Source: Chlorops oryzae | Lineage: Eukaryota > Arthropoda > Insecta > Diptera > Chloropidae | DNA: 64,000 nucleotides | Direction: 5' to 3' | NCBI GenBank assembly: GCA_020466095.1 | Contig: CM035808.1 | Coordinates: forward strand, 3,360,690-3,424,689 | Shown here: positions 1 to 18,660 of the stretch, in pieces | How the letters are laid out: the number at the start of each line of letters is the position of its first letter | How positions within the stretch are numbered: position 1 is the stretch's first letter | Position numbers and translations under genes: made by a program | The notes under the pieces: generated by a model | Seen by the model: the letters and a program-made list of their open reading frames with translations, nothing else | The model's database searches: none | Told to the model about the DNA's origin: nothing

Positions 1-1489
1 AACAAGGCCGGAATTCTCTTAAATTTGATACTAAAATATTCTAAAAACAAAAAAAAAATGGGTCTCCTCAAATTTTCCCCAAGGACTTTTTTCTCACAAA
101 TCTTTAAAAAAGACCAGAAATTTCTCTAATTTCCCTAAATCAATAGTCCCTTAATTGTTGAACCCTTTTTTATTAAGAGTTATTTTTTCAACAATGCTTG
201 ATCTGAGGTGCCTATACAGAAATTTATTTGGGGAGGGTCGTTTCGGGAAGGATTATTAAAGGCACCACAACTCTATATTTCAAGGAAACTTGTTCCTTGA
301 AAATTCCTCACACTTCAAAGGAAGTTTTGAAAACCCGAAATTCCCCTTTGCTTGGGCCACTGATTGATCGTGGCACAGCATTTAAGAAGCCCATTGAAAA
401 ATACAAGTAAAAGATGAATACTTTTAATAAAGCAAGAAACTTACTGAGCTGATATACAAAGGCTTTTTCTGGCTTAACCCTGTCAGTACAACACCATTTC
501 ACATCCCACTTTTAGTCCCTTAAAAAAAAGCCATAACCGATGTGTACTCAAGGAATTAAGTGTCTTCTTTCCATAGCTACTTTCAGATAGTGCAATCAAA
601 ATTTATCAAAAGATTTTGTGCACTCAAAAAATAAAACTCCTCTCGCCGAGGATTAAACACAATTCTTTAAAGCATCTTGGATGCTTTATCGACTTGCGAT
701 GATTGATCACTCGACCATAAAATCCCCCAGGCGTCTTCAGAAACTATCATTACATCTTTAAAAAAAAGCCTGAGCAGTTTCCTGACCGCTCCGTCTTCAT
801 TACACGGCGCTTTGTACTATAAGTATATGAGGTCATTGCTTTAGTTCCACAGAAATTTCAGATGTACGCAAAGAGCAATTGAAAATGCCCAAAAAAAAAA
901 AAAAAAAAAACCAACAACAACAACAACGTATGTATATTTCCTGCTCTCCAACTAAAAACTTTCAGCAGAGCATCAAAAATAAAAAATCGGTTTTTCGTAC
1001 GTGCTCAATTCGAACAAAAAGAACAAAAAAAAATAAAAAAAATAAAAGAAAATTAAAACAAAAATTTGGCCAAAACCAAATAAAATTTTATAGGCTCCAA
1101 AAAGACTACACACCCGAACGTACACGTTAGAGCGTAATCAAATAAAGGGCGGTAAGCAGTGATTTCGGTTTTTATACAAAAGCGCCAAACAAAATCCTAT
1201 ACACTCTAAAAAATGAAATTCTCCAACAATCTTATAATTGTGTGAGGGGAGGATGCAGTTACCTCTTGTATAGAATAATTTAAGAAGAAGATTTCTATAG
1301 CCCAAAATTGACTCTAGACGCTATAGGAAGATGAGAAAATGTGGAAGTTTTTTTTATGTGGCGGCAGGATTTGGGTGGGTTCGCTCTATTCTACCTTTCT
1401 TTATGGGTTTTTCTTCCATGAACAAAGCGGAATTTCGGAATTTATAAAATTCTGAACCAATAATATGCTGTGCCCTACTTTTGAATATT

Positions 1490-1612
1490 TTGGCCTCTCT
1501 CTTCCTTTCTCTACCCCTCTCTTCCCCTCTATCACCTTCTTGTTCCTTCTCTCCCTCCTCTCTCCTTCTATTTCCTTCTCTCACCTTCTCTCTCGCTGTC
1601 TTCCTCTCTAAC
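1490..1612. repeat. TC-rich low-complexity tract
   Basis: Irregular polypyrimidine stretch made of CTCTC, CCTTC and TCTCC words. The open frames on both strands here are by-products of this composition. Confidence 0.7.
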
Positions 1613-1805
1613 ACTCACTCCATCTCTATCTACGTCTGTCTTACTCAATTTTCCACACTTTGTAATCATAGTATAGGCAGTTTAGCATTTTGTTTATAAA
1701 ATGGGACATAAGACTCGCAGAAATTTTCGAAGGTTTTTAAAGACGTGATGAAGCAAGAAGGTGTGTAAGTTTGTCTTATTTATTGGCTTGATAGAGTTGG
1801 GGAGC

Positions 1806-2106
1806 TATCGATAGTTTGACAATCGATAGTCGATAAGTTCAAAAATCGATATGTTCAATAATCGATAGTTTTAAACATTTGATAAGTTCAATTATCGATC
1901 AGTTCAAAAATCGATAGTTTCAATAATCGATAGGTTGAATGATCGATTATTTCGATAGTCAAAATTATCGATAGGTTTAACAATCGATAGTTTCAATGAT
2001 CGATATTTTTAAAAATTGATCATTTCGATCAATTATATTATCGATAATCGATAATTTTGACAATCGATAATTTTGATATTTATCGAATAAATGAAATATT
2101 TCGATA
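1806..2106. promoter_or_regulatory. Cluster of about 15 CGATA/ATCGATA motifs
   Basis: Within 300 bp the word CGATA occurs about 15 times on the + strand, mostly as ATCGATA or TATCGATA, separated by short AT-rich spacers such as GTTCAA and GTTTCAA. In Drosophila TATCGATA is the DREF site and clustered CGATA is the BEAF-32 insulator site. Function here is inferred only; it could also be a degenerate tandem repeat that happens to contain the word. Confidence 0.5.
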
Positions 2107-4108
2107 GTTCTCTTCTCTCATCATCTCTACTCATCTAATCTAAATAAGGGAATTTTTTAGAATCTGTCCATTTTAAAAAGATGAAAGCCCTCTGTCACCG
2201 CCAGCACTACCTTTCCAAAGATAAAGTAAATATCAATGAATCAACTAAATTTAAAAAAAAATAACTCCTATATTCCTCTTGCAACTAATGTGAGACTTAT
2301 AAGAAGACTTTATAAATATATGTTTATATGTTTTTGCTAAAATATTTCTCTCAGTGTACGTACAAATATTTGAATGCGTTGATACGCTCGAATACCTGTG
2401 CTCATGTGGATAGAAGTGCATGCCATATTTGAAAACAAACTGCGCTGATTTCTGTTGTTTTGTTGTTCAAAATTTAAAAATGGAAAAGAGAAAAAATAAT
2501 ACATACATATATATATATTATATATATATAAATATACACATATACAATATAAATGTAAACAGATCTGATGTGAAATTATCCGATGAAGTCAATTACTTAG
2601 AAATGAAATTTTTGTTTCTTTAGTTCTTTCTAGTCAAGTCCAGTCGTTCGAAGCACATTTTCCGGCACTTGGACGCGAACGGAACGAGATTATATAATTA
2701 TTGAATTAGGATAAATAATTATTTTCAATTAAAACAAGTGCATCTTTATTCGGAATTGAATGAAAAGGATCTTTTGCAGCATTAAATAAATTTAAAAAAA
2801 AAAAAAAAACATAAATAAATATGATTGAAGAATGAGAAGATTCAGTTTACTCTCAGTGTACATAAATATAAATGAGTCAAGCTTTTCCAACGTGAAGTGA
2901 TTTGGAACCTTCCAAATGGTTTATTCGATATTTCTTACAATGAAAAAATTTTAATATTTTAATTTCATTTTGGAACACTTCAACAGAAGCGAACGGCCTA
3001 CCTTGTCTCACCTCAAGCGTTCCGTTGTATAAACAAACATTAAAATATATTTCTCATCATTTTTGGGTAGGTACATAAAAAACTGTTTTGTACAGTACAT
3101 ATCGGTCTTGAAGAGAACTCTAAATATCTCGAATGATACGAGTTGAAAAATTACTCAAATATATATCGAATATATAGAGCCCTAACGAGCTAAAATCCTG
3201 CTTTTTCAACTGATCTTGGTAGATATTTTTAATTGTGGGTACTTTATCATCACTAAAAAGGATATCGTTCCATTTGACTTCAAAATTTCTTTCAAAATAA
3301 GACCCTTTAAGAAGTATAACTCAGTCAAAGGATTAATGCATGTGAAAGGTCCACGTTCAGGTCCTTTCAAGATACATTGGCTTAAGTTGTTTTACGTATA
3401 GACCTACGTATAGGGGGCCTAACTCTAAGGCATCATGTGTTTACGCAGTAGAGACGTCTGCTTTCATCTTTATAAGCAAGGGCTCATGATTCGGGGCCAT
3501 CCTTCCCTCAGCATAATCGCAACCCTAGTAAGCCTTCCACAAGGGAGCATCCCAAAGAAAAGAAAGGATCTTATTAGCCCTGGGGCTGCTAATTGCCGCT
3601 GATATCATTTTAAATGTATATGGTCAACCTCTCGTATATTTCGCCCATACAATATACCTCCAGTTTTGTCTAGTACGCGATCAACCTACTGCTGAAGGCT
3701 TAGCTAGAGGCCAGGGATTGCACCAAACCCTTAACCGTCCCAGAATGGTGTTTTTGAGAGGTCCTCTCTATAACGAACCCATCCAAAGGGGAATTTCTTT
3801 ATTTAGTGGTCCTCATACTCAAAGTTTTGATCAGGTTCGTACGCAGACAATTATTTCGGGAGAGGTTTTAATTTGTGGCTATTATCTCGTATTCCTTTGT
3901 GATTCCTCGCACTTTTGAATAGGGTTAAAATCTTAAAAGCATTCCCCGTGTATGCCCCTGGTTTGAGAAAAGGTTTCTGTTCGTCAACTGGATTTCGTTT
4001 TGGATTCATTGAGTATGGAGAATTGTTGTGGGGAATATCGTCAGCGATCTTAAAAGATTCCGTTTTTGTTGATCAATTTTGGACATTAACTTCAGACTCC
4101 CACTATCA

Positions 4109-4304
4109 GCCCGATTCTGAATATTCCTGGGGAATTTAATTTTCTCGAGACTAAAATTCTACATTTTCAAATAGATAGGGTAAGGAAAATTATGGCTATG
4201 TATCAAATACCCATTTCCCATCAAATTTCTTCCCCCAAATATTTAAAAAAGAAGAATTTTACTCTCGAGAAAAGTAAATTCCCCGGGAATATTCAGAATC
4301 GGGT
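4109..4304. mobile_element. Inverted-repeat MITE, family B, full copy
   Basis: About 195 bp with long terminal inverted repeats: the left end reads CCCGATTCTGAATATTCC and the right end is its reverse complement. Internal CTCGAGA/TCTCGAG words lie near both ends. Related copies lie at 34321-34538 and, truncated, at 24089-24240. It carries no coding capacity and sits upstream of the receptor gene. Confidence 0.7.
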
Positions 4305-4539
4305 AGTATATCTCTGTCTCTTCCTCTCTCTCTATATTTTATCTATCTTAACTCTATCACCATTGAAGTAGTTATAAAGGAAATCAACCTTTTTTAGTTC
4401 TAAAAAAATGGCTGAGAAAATTCTTCAGTGACCTCCTTTAATATGAAGTCCTTAAGGGATCCATATTAGGCTTCAAAAATCTATAAATCCATTTTCAAAA
4501 TTACTTCACACTCTCCTCTTAGACTAGAAAATCTCAAAA

Positions 4540-6201
4540 ATGATGCCCACAATCCACGCAAACCGGACAGAGAAATTCGATAATAAACTCTTCGAAGGAT
4601 ATTCCGATGAATTGTTGCTATTTGCGGCAGTTATCTGCATCATCTTCATGGTTGTCGGGATCCCGGGCAACGCTCTGACCATTCTTGCACTATCACGTGG
4701 AAAGCAGGTGTGTTTGAGCTTTTTTCAAAAAAGGTTTTTCCAAAGTTCCCACGTTTTCCATTTTTTTTTTTTTTTCAGACCCGCAATTCGACAGCAATAT
4801 TCATTATGAATCTCTCCTGTTCCGATTTATTATTCGGATGCTTCAATCTTCCATTGGCGATATCAACATTCTTGCGGCGCTCATGGGTCCATGGTGATTT
4901 GCTGTGTCGACTATTTCCGCTGCTTCGTTACGGCCTGCTCGCCGTTTCGCTCTTTACGGTTTCGTTCATAACAATAAATCGGTATATAATCATAGCCCAT
5001 CCTCGGCAGTATCCACGGTAAGTGGAAGAGAGAGAGAGAGAGAGAGACTTAAGGATAATGAAGGAAAGAAAATAATTGAATATGTGATGATCTCTGTAGT
5101 ATCTATCAACATCGCTACGTTGCGCTGATGGTCGCGAGCACATGGATAACGGCATTCTCATTTATGATACCGACATGGCGTGGCATTTGGGGAAAATTCG
5201 GCCTGGACATTGAGATCGGATCCTGTTCAATACTGCACGATAAATACGGACGTTCGCCGAAGGAGTTCCTCTTTGTGATCGCATTTCTCGTGCCATGCAT
5301 TTGCATTGTCCTCTGCTATGCTCGTATATTCTATCTGGTGCGGAAGGCGGCATTCCGTCCGAGGGAAACAACGGGGAAAAGTGTTTCCTTTCAAACCCAA
5401 CAATCGACGGAATCTCATCGGAAGGCTGCAGCCAAAGAAAAAACCAGAGAAGGAAAAGAAACAACATCATGGTGCGGGAAAAGCCGAGGATTGCCGGCAG
5501 GATTGCTCATTTCGTATTAACGATGCGGACATCAAGTATATTGACGTAAGTGACTCCAATGACGATGTCTCAAACACTCCAATCGCCACGAATGAATCCA
5601 AAAATGTATGAAGAGATCGATCGTCAGGATGAAATTTGATTTCAATTTGAAAAAAAAAATTTTTTTTTTCTTTTTTCTTTCAAAACTTCCAGAGCCCAAG
5701 CGAAAATTCAAAAGAGAAAACTGTTCCATCGACCGTGGCGAGGTAAGTGGAAAGAATTTTGCTCACCCAAATTATCATTTCAATTTGATTTTTATTTTTA
5801 GCAGTAGCAATGCGATCAAAACCGCCATAAGGACATCGTTTACCCGTTTCAATGCTAGAAAATCTCATTACGTCTCAATGGGGAACACATCGAATGCTTC
5901 GTCCATATACCCCGGTAAGATGAGTCAAAAGGATCGGAGACTATTGAAAATGATTTTGGTTATTTTTGTATCCTTCGTCATATGTTATCTTCCCATAACG
6001 ATAGCGAAAATTTGGAACAAAGCAACGGAATTCCATTTTTTCCACATAATCGGCTATCTGCTCGTGTACCTCACCACCTGTATTAATCCTTTGATTTATG
6101 TTCTACTCTCGCTTGAATATCGTCAGGCATATATCAGTTTGCTTCGTTGCCAGAATAATGATAGTAAATCGAAGGATTTCAATCGTGTTCCAAAGAAATA
6201 A
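4540..6201 (+). CDS. Rhodopsin-family GPCR, Tre1/moody type
   Basis: Seven-transmembrane receptor in five coding exons: 4540-4707, 4779-5017, 5100-5545, 5693-5742, 5802-6201. All junctions are GT-AG and phases agree; the total of 1303 nt is one base over a multiple of three, giving about 433 residues after one frame change. Visible landmarks are GNALTIL in TM1, LSCSDLL in TM2, INRY in place of DRY after TM3, WRGIWGKFGL and IGSCSI in loop 2, and NPLIY in TM7. NRY and these loop words fit the Tre1/moody/CG4313 group, which in Drosophila acts in germ-cell migration (Tre1) and blood-brain barrier glia (moody); I cannot say which member this is. Odd: intracellular loop 3 needs a +1 shift between about 5340 and 5545 to reach the exon end that splices in frame to TM6-TM7. 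No intron of suitable length is visible, so an indel is likely. A splice acceptor just upstream of the ATG suggests a non-coding 5' exon. Confidence 0.85.
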
Positions 6202-6280
6202 TTTCAGTTCAGAGTGTATTTTAAGCTTTAAAATTTAAGAATTTCCCCTTCCATTGTAATTCATATCTAAAGTTATGTGC

Positions 6281-6510
6281 AGGGCTCGGATTTTGTTGAC
6301 TTTTTATAAATTTTGAAGCATACCTTATGGCGCAAAAAATATTTCTTACATACATTTTGCGGAGTTGAACTTCAAATCGCTTTTCTACCTTCAAAAAACA
6401 TCATATTGAAATTAAAAATCGATTTGAATCTTAACTTGATGGGAGTTGAACAACATTTTTACTCCATAAAGTATGCTTTAAATTTATAAAAGTCAACTTA
6501 ACCCGAGCCC
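6281..6510. mobile_element. Palindromic MITE, family A
   Basis: About 230 bp with near-complete inverted symmetry. It starts AGGGCTCGGATTTTGTTGAC and ends in the complementary ...CCGAGCCC, with the signature AAAGCATACTTTATGG (here slightly diverged) near both ends. Other copies: 17661-17899, 18063-18305, 21200-22738 (split by a mariner), about 22820-23400 (duplicated), 23421-23662, 29356-29594, 52793-53030. No coding capacity. Confidence 0.85.
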
Positions 6511-6653
6511 GGGTTATGTGTATACCAAATTCTGTTTTTACATGGTCTAAAAAAAAAACATTTCATTCGATTTTTCAGGATTTAAAGGACCAATTTAACC
6601 ATTAGAATTTTTAATTTTCAATTAGAAATTTAGTTCGAGAATTTCCCTATTTA

Positions 6654-6813
6654 CAGTGTACTCTCTCTCTTAAGTGGACACCTACGGGAACGAGAAATGT
6701 GTCCGCTTGAGAGGAAACTATTTGGGAAGCAGGAATACAAGAGCATTCCCAAAAAGTTCCCGTTTAAGAGGAGTGTCCGCTTAAGAGAGTCTCCGCAAGG
6801 AGGGAGTACACTG
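6654..6813. mobile_element. 160-bp TA-flanked MITE, pogo/Tc1-like ends
   Basis: The ends CAGTGTACTC and GAGTACACTG are perfect 10-bp inverted repeats, flanked on both sides by TA (6652-6653 and 6814-6815), as expected for Tc1/mariner-superfamily insertions. Inside, CTCTTAAGTGGACA near the left end is mirrored by TGTCCGCTTAAGAGAG at the right. The CTCTTAAGTGGACA word resembles pogo/Tigger termini. Too short to encode transposase. Confidence 0.75.
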
Positions 6814-6815
6814 TA

Positions 6816-7251
6816 ATATATTTTCATTTAATTGTTCAATGTAGCCTATGTCTTGTAATCATTTACAGGTTTTTTTCTGTAACGTATCTACCGTGTAAAA
6901 ACAATATGGAGTGTATTTAGATATTACTCTTTGTCCTTAAAATTCCTTTTCTTTTTCTCATATAAGTGTTCTTTAGATCTTAAAGACTTCGAGTATTATT
7001 TCTAAAAAAAAAAAATATACAAGCAGTATTAAAATAAAGAAAAATATTTTATTAGTTCCTACAAAAACCAACTTTAACCCTTTCAGAACTGGTTCTTTGT
7101 TTCTCTGTCAAATGTGCATGCCACGTCTGATAGGGTTGACTGAATTTATGCTGAATTCTTAAGGAATAGGCGAAGACTCATTGGTCTTAATCGGGGAAAA
7201 AATACTTTAGCGCGATTCGAAATATTCCCGGGGAATTTTTAACTGCGGATT
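6816..7251. other. Downstream flank of the receptor gene, no gene seen
   Basis: AT-rich DNA without recognisable coding or structural features, except a short fragment of the family B terminus (AATATTCCCGGGGAATTTTT) near 7210-7230. Confidence 0.4.
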
Positions 7252-7383
7252 CCTATCTCTATCTCTCTCTCTCTCTCTCTTTCTCTCTCGCTCTCTCTCG
7301 CTCTCTCTCTCTCTCTCGCTCGCTCTCTCTCTCTCTCTCTCTATCTCTCTCTATTTCTCTCTCTCTCTCTCTCTATATATACA

Positions 7384-7440
<57 letters not shown>

Positions 7441-7473
7441 ACTCTCTCTCTCTCTCTCTCTCTCCCTCTCCCT
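7252..7473. repeat. CT/GA microsatellite, ~220 bp
   Basis: Almost uninterrupted CTCT with occasional CG, TA and CC changes. On the minus strand it directly follows the body of the tRNA-like element at 7534-7605 and may be its tail. Confidence 0.85.
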
Positions 7474-7533
7474 GTTTGTCTCTATTCTACCATTTTTCTG
7501 CGATCCTCTGGCTCTGTTTACCAAAACATCCAT

Positions 7534-7605
7534 GCCTGAGCTAGGAGTTGAACCCAGAGCTTCTCGCATCGTTAGTCGATATCTAAACCAATCAGCCACG
7601 GAGGC
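7534..7605 (-). pseudogene. tRNA-like sequence (SINE head or tRNA relic)
   Basis: A 72-nt, tRNA-sized sequence on the minus strand, starting GCCTCCGTGG and ending CTCAGGC. It has an A-box-like TGGCTGATTGGTTTAGA and a B-box-like GGTTCAACTCC (consensus GGTTCGANTCC). The T arm pairs 5/5 counting one G-T. The acceptor stem pairs about 5/7, and the D and anticodon arms are imperfect, so a functional tRNA is unlikely. It is followed on the same strand by ~60 bp of unique sequence and then a long GA tract, an order typical of a tRNA-derived SINE. Confidence 0.5.
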
Positions 7606-7950
7606 CGACTCAATTTGCTGTTAAACTACTTACAATTTCTTTTAAATTTTTAAAATTTCTCTCTTTCCCAAGGAGTAATGTTTTAGACCTCCTCTATCAT
7701 AAGGTTCTTTGTTCAAAATGACCCAATATACAACCCTATAAAGAAAAGCACTTCAATACGGAACACCCATACCTATATATTTTATATATATTATTAATCT
7801 CAATACGAATTGAGAGGCCTTGAAAGAAGCTATTTCTGCAAAGCACGGTTTTGGTCTCCCAATGTCGAATTGGTTGAAAGCTTTCCTCAAATGAATTGGC
7901 CTAATATAATGACACAGAATTGAAAGCCACTCTATAAAGAAAACACTAAA

Positions 7951-8722
7951 CAAGTAAGGGTGTTATAGTCAGGCGAGCCTGACAATAGAATACCCGACAC
8001 AGACACATGTTCAAATAATTTTTTATAACAAGAGGTGTTTAAGATCATAAGGGGCCCCATATACCGACTTTTGTTAAATTTCTTTATGAAAACTGCCCCT
8101 TTGCCACGCCCACTTTTCCAATTTTTGTTGAACTATAATCGGCGGCTCAAATATACGTTAAAATTTCAAGTTTCATTAAAATATTTCGAAAAAATCCGAT
8201 TTTGGGGCACTTTTAAGATTTTTGTGACAGACCCTAGTACTGGAGGTACCCTTAATAATGGACCGATCAAGGAAATTTTTTGGGATGATGTTTATGGCTT
8301 CAAAGGCAGCATAAGTGCCAAATTTGAAGTCCCATTTGAATTTCGGGTGTAGGAGACAATTTTCGAAAACCGCCCTTCTGCCACGCCCACTTTTACAATT
8401 TTTGGAAATCATATTACTTGCCTTTAAACATGTTCAAATATCAAATTTCATCAAAATATCTTGAAAAACTCTGGTTTTAGAGCAGTTTTTGTGATTTTCG
8501 TAACAGACCCTAGTACTGGAGGTACCCCTAAAAATGGTCCGATCGGATCCATTCCCGAACTTGTTCTTACTCATGTCCCCGTGAGCACGCATACCAAATT
8601 TCATCAAGATATCTCAACTCCTTCGATAAGATATTTGTATACAGACAGACGGACAGACAGACGGACAGACAGACGGACAGACAGACGGACAGACAGACAG
8701 ACGGACAGACAGACAGACAGAC

Positions 8723-8760
<38 letters not shown>

Positions 8761-8902
8761 GGACGGACATGTCTAAATCGAATCTGCTAGTGACGCTGAT
8801 CATTTCTATATATATTTTGTATGGTCTATCTCGACTGGTTCTGGGTGTTACACACAACCACACAAACGCAATATACCCTCGACACAGAGTGTGTCGGGTA
8901 TA
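7951..8902 (+). repeat. 0.95-kb dispersed repeat C with GACA microsatellite, copy 1
   Basis: The outer sequence is CAAGTAAGGGTGTTATAGTC next to a small hairpin GTCAGGCGAGCCTGAC; the other end is CGACACAGAGTGTGTCGGGTA. The body contains repeated phrases (CCACGCCCACTTTT, GACAGACCCTAGTACTGGAGG) and a GACA/GACG microsatellite at 8641-8765. Two more copies lie in the opposite orientation at 35908-36781 and 54528-55375. No intact protein is encoded. The small terminal hairpin and lack of long terminal inverted repeats would suit a Helitron-like non-autonomous element, but that is only a guess. Confidence 0.7.
8641..8765. repeat. GACA/GACG microsatellite
   Basis: About 30 tandem CAGA/CGGA units inside dispersed repeat C. 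The other two copies have a much shorter version at the same internal position (36040-36083 and 54651-54673), so the tract expands and contracts within the element. Confidence 0.9.
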
Positions 8903-9843
8903 ATAAATATGCATTGCACTCACCGTTTTATGATAATTCACTATTTTTCACAGCACTTTAAAAACAAAAAGATTAAAAAACTTGTTTGGCCAAATTTTGG
9001 CACAATCTCCGGATCCAATACCTGCAATAAGTCCACTCACTTCAATGTTAGTTCAAAAACTGCCTCATAGTAAATGAAAATATTAATATATGACAGAGCC
9101 GTCATATTGCAATCAGCTGTTTAAAATTACCGACTGCGTCACAGCCCAACCTACGTCACAACCAAACCTCTTACCCTACATTTTCTCTAGCTTATTGCTA
9201 CTCTTCGACATGGAAGCCTCACATCACTGACTTCAAGTAGAATAAGAGCTCCCTTGGTATCCTCTTTTGGGGGATTCTACTGTTGAACATCTGGCCTTAC
9301 CCTTTTTCTTATGAAAAAACATCATTTTTGAGAACAATCAATATTTATTAAATATGTATAATAATAATAATAATATTAATAATAATACAATAATAGTAAT
9401 AATATAATAATAGATCGATATAAATGCTTTTAAGTAATTGATGTTGTTTTTTCTAATTATTGTTCAATCGCTTCACGATTCCCCTAATTAATTTCGCAAT
9501 TTATTAATTATTATTTCTTGCTTTCGTTAATTTTTTAATTTATAATTATAACACAACTAGAGACCACAATTTTAGTTATTTAGGTATGAACTGATTTTCA
9601 TACCCCTTTATGTATATGTATTTCTAAGGTTATTGGTATGGAAAAGTCGTTGTTGCATGACGTATTTATGTACTTGTATGTATAAACGTATGTATTTATG
9701 TATGTAGTTAGTTATGGAATGGAATTTTAACGAACTCGACTAATCGTAGTTTAGCTATAGTTTTTTTTTAATTTTATTAAATTTTTTTATTGAGATATTT
9801 TTGTAGTCCAGGATTTGTTTCTTTAGATTGCTTCGTTTTCAGT
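8903..9843. other. Region downstream of Sik2, probable 3' UTR on minus strand
   Basis: Non-coding AT-rich sequence between repeat C and the Sik2 stop codon at 9844. It contains an ATA/AAT microsatellite at about 9358-9412. The part next to 9844 is probably the Sik2 3' UTR; I cannot place the polyadenylation site. Confidence 0.5.
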
Positions 9844-17469
<7,626 letters not shown>

Positions 17470-17660
17470 TTTTCTTTGGCTACTTTTTCTAAGAATTACC
17501 TACAATAAAAAGAAAAACTTTTTACAGTCAAAGTTTAGGCTCCCGCTAAATCGGTTTATAGAGCGAAACTTAGGAGGGTAAATGAATGGGTATCTTAATT
17601 AAATTTTTTTTCATAAATCATTATTAATATTCGCTAGGGCAGCTGAAATATATTATTACC

Positions 17661-17899
17661 AGGGCTCGGATATATATGCATTTATAAATTTAAAGCATAC
17701 TTTATGGAGTAAAAATTTTGTTCAACTCACATAAAGTTAAGATTCAAATAGATTTTTAACTTCAATAAGAATTTTTATGAAGGTAGAAAAGCCGTTTGAA
17801 GTTCAACTTCACTAGACTTATTGGAAAAATGTTGGTAAGAAAAGTTTTTCCCCCATAAAGTATGCTTTAAATTTATAAATGCATATATATCCGAGCCCT
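17661..17899. mobile_element. Palindromic MITE, family A
   Basis: Starts AGGGCTCGGATATATATGCA and ends in the complementary TGCATATATATCCGAGCCCT. The outermost 20 bp are a perfect inverted repeat and the AAAGCATACTTTATGG signature occurs near both ends. Its TIR differs from most family A copies after the first ten bases, so this may be a subfamily. Confidence 0.85.
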
Positions 17900-17920
17900 G
17901 ATTATTACAGTACTTCAGAG

Positions 17921-18041
17921 CAGGGGCAGACTGGCCCCCAGTGCCCTGTATCTGGGATCAATACTCATGGAGTAAGGATTTTTTTTTTTTTTTTCTTAGG
18001 TAACGGGGCCCCATTTTACAGACGCCCCCAGTCCGCCCCTG
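17921..18041. mobile_element. hAT-type MITE, 121 bp, with perfect 8-bp TSD
   Basis: Terminal repeats CAGGGGCAGACTGG and CCAGTCCGCCCCTG match with one mismatch. The flanks CTTCAGAG at 17913-17920 and 18042-18049 are identical, an 8-bp target-site duplication typical of hAT. The same family occurs at 13046-13221. Confidence 0.85.
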
Positions 18042-18062
18042 CTTCAGAGTATGCATATAAAC

Positions 18063-18305
18063 AGGGCTCGGATTTTGTTGACTTTTATAAATGTAAAGCA
18101 TACTTTATGGAGTACAAATCTTGTTCAACTAACATAAATTTAAGATTCAAATCGATTTTTATTTTCAATATGAATTTTTTTGAAGTTAGAAAGGGGGTTG
18201 GGGGTTTCAAATTCCCTCAACTTATTCGCAAAATGTTGGTAAGAAAAAAACTTTACCCCATAAAGTATGCTTTAAAATTTTAAAAGTCAACAAAATCCGT
18301 GCTCT
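18063..18305. mobile_element. Palindromic MITE, family A (left arm of a larger inverted structure)
   Basis: Family A copy whose reverse complement, with matching details such as GGGGGTTGGGGGTTTC, is found at 21200-21337 on the other side of a 2.9-kb segment. The next ~350 bp (18306-18655) are also mirrored at 20838-21199. Confidence 0.85.
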
Positions 18306-18660
18306 GACATTTTCCTTAAACCTTTAATTGCATACCTTTAGGTGCTGAATTGAAATATAGTCATACGCATAAAATGTTTGAATTGAAATATAGACGGTTA
18401 CTTTAAGGAGGTTTCTCGAAAATAAAATCATTTTTTAACCCAATTACTGATATTTTTATTTGTCACAAAAGAGGATTTTAAGCATTTCGGTCATTTATTT
18501 TAACTGCTCACATATTCAAAAATTAATTTTGTAATAAAAAATAAATAAATAAATTTCTTGAAAGTTAAAAATTTCAAAAATTTTAATTTTCTATGAAAAC
18601 TTTAAGCCATAAAGTCAATTTTCTAGTAAAAAAAAAAATGCCACTTAGAAAATGCTATTT

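Larger units (their letters stand above)
1..4108. other. Left flank without a recognised gene
   Basis: No open reading frame here resembles a known protein; those present are short and composed of low-complexity or AT-rich sequence. The stretch holds an A-run near 892-910, a pyrimidine tract near 1490-1610, a dense CGATA cluster (listed separately) and a TA microsatellite near 2505-2535. It may contain non-coding 5' exons or regulatory DNA of the receptor gene that starts at 4540: that gene's first coding exon is preceded by a good splice acceptor (pyrimidines then TTAG at about 4519-4522), which implies an upstream non-coding exon. I could not identify that exon. Confidence 0.5.

Noticed and set aside
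3216..4139. Three short + strand frames
   Set aside because: No homology or splice context, and the last one runs into a family B MITE.
5381..5431. A 51-bp intron (GT at 5381, AG at 5431) in the receptor
   Set aside because: Its length is a multiple of three, so it does not correct the frame, and it would remove part of loop 3 without need.
7534..7605. Functional tRNA gene
   Set aside because: The acceptor, D and anticodon arms have mismatches and the B box deviates from consensus; a relic or SINE head fits better.
8035..8941. Open frames with [10 protein letters not shown] or TDRRTDRR repeats
   Set aside because: They are translations of the GACA/CTGT microsatellite and body of dispersed repeat C; the same frames recur, broken, in the other copies.
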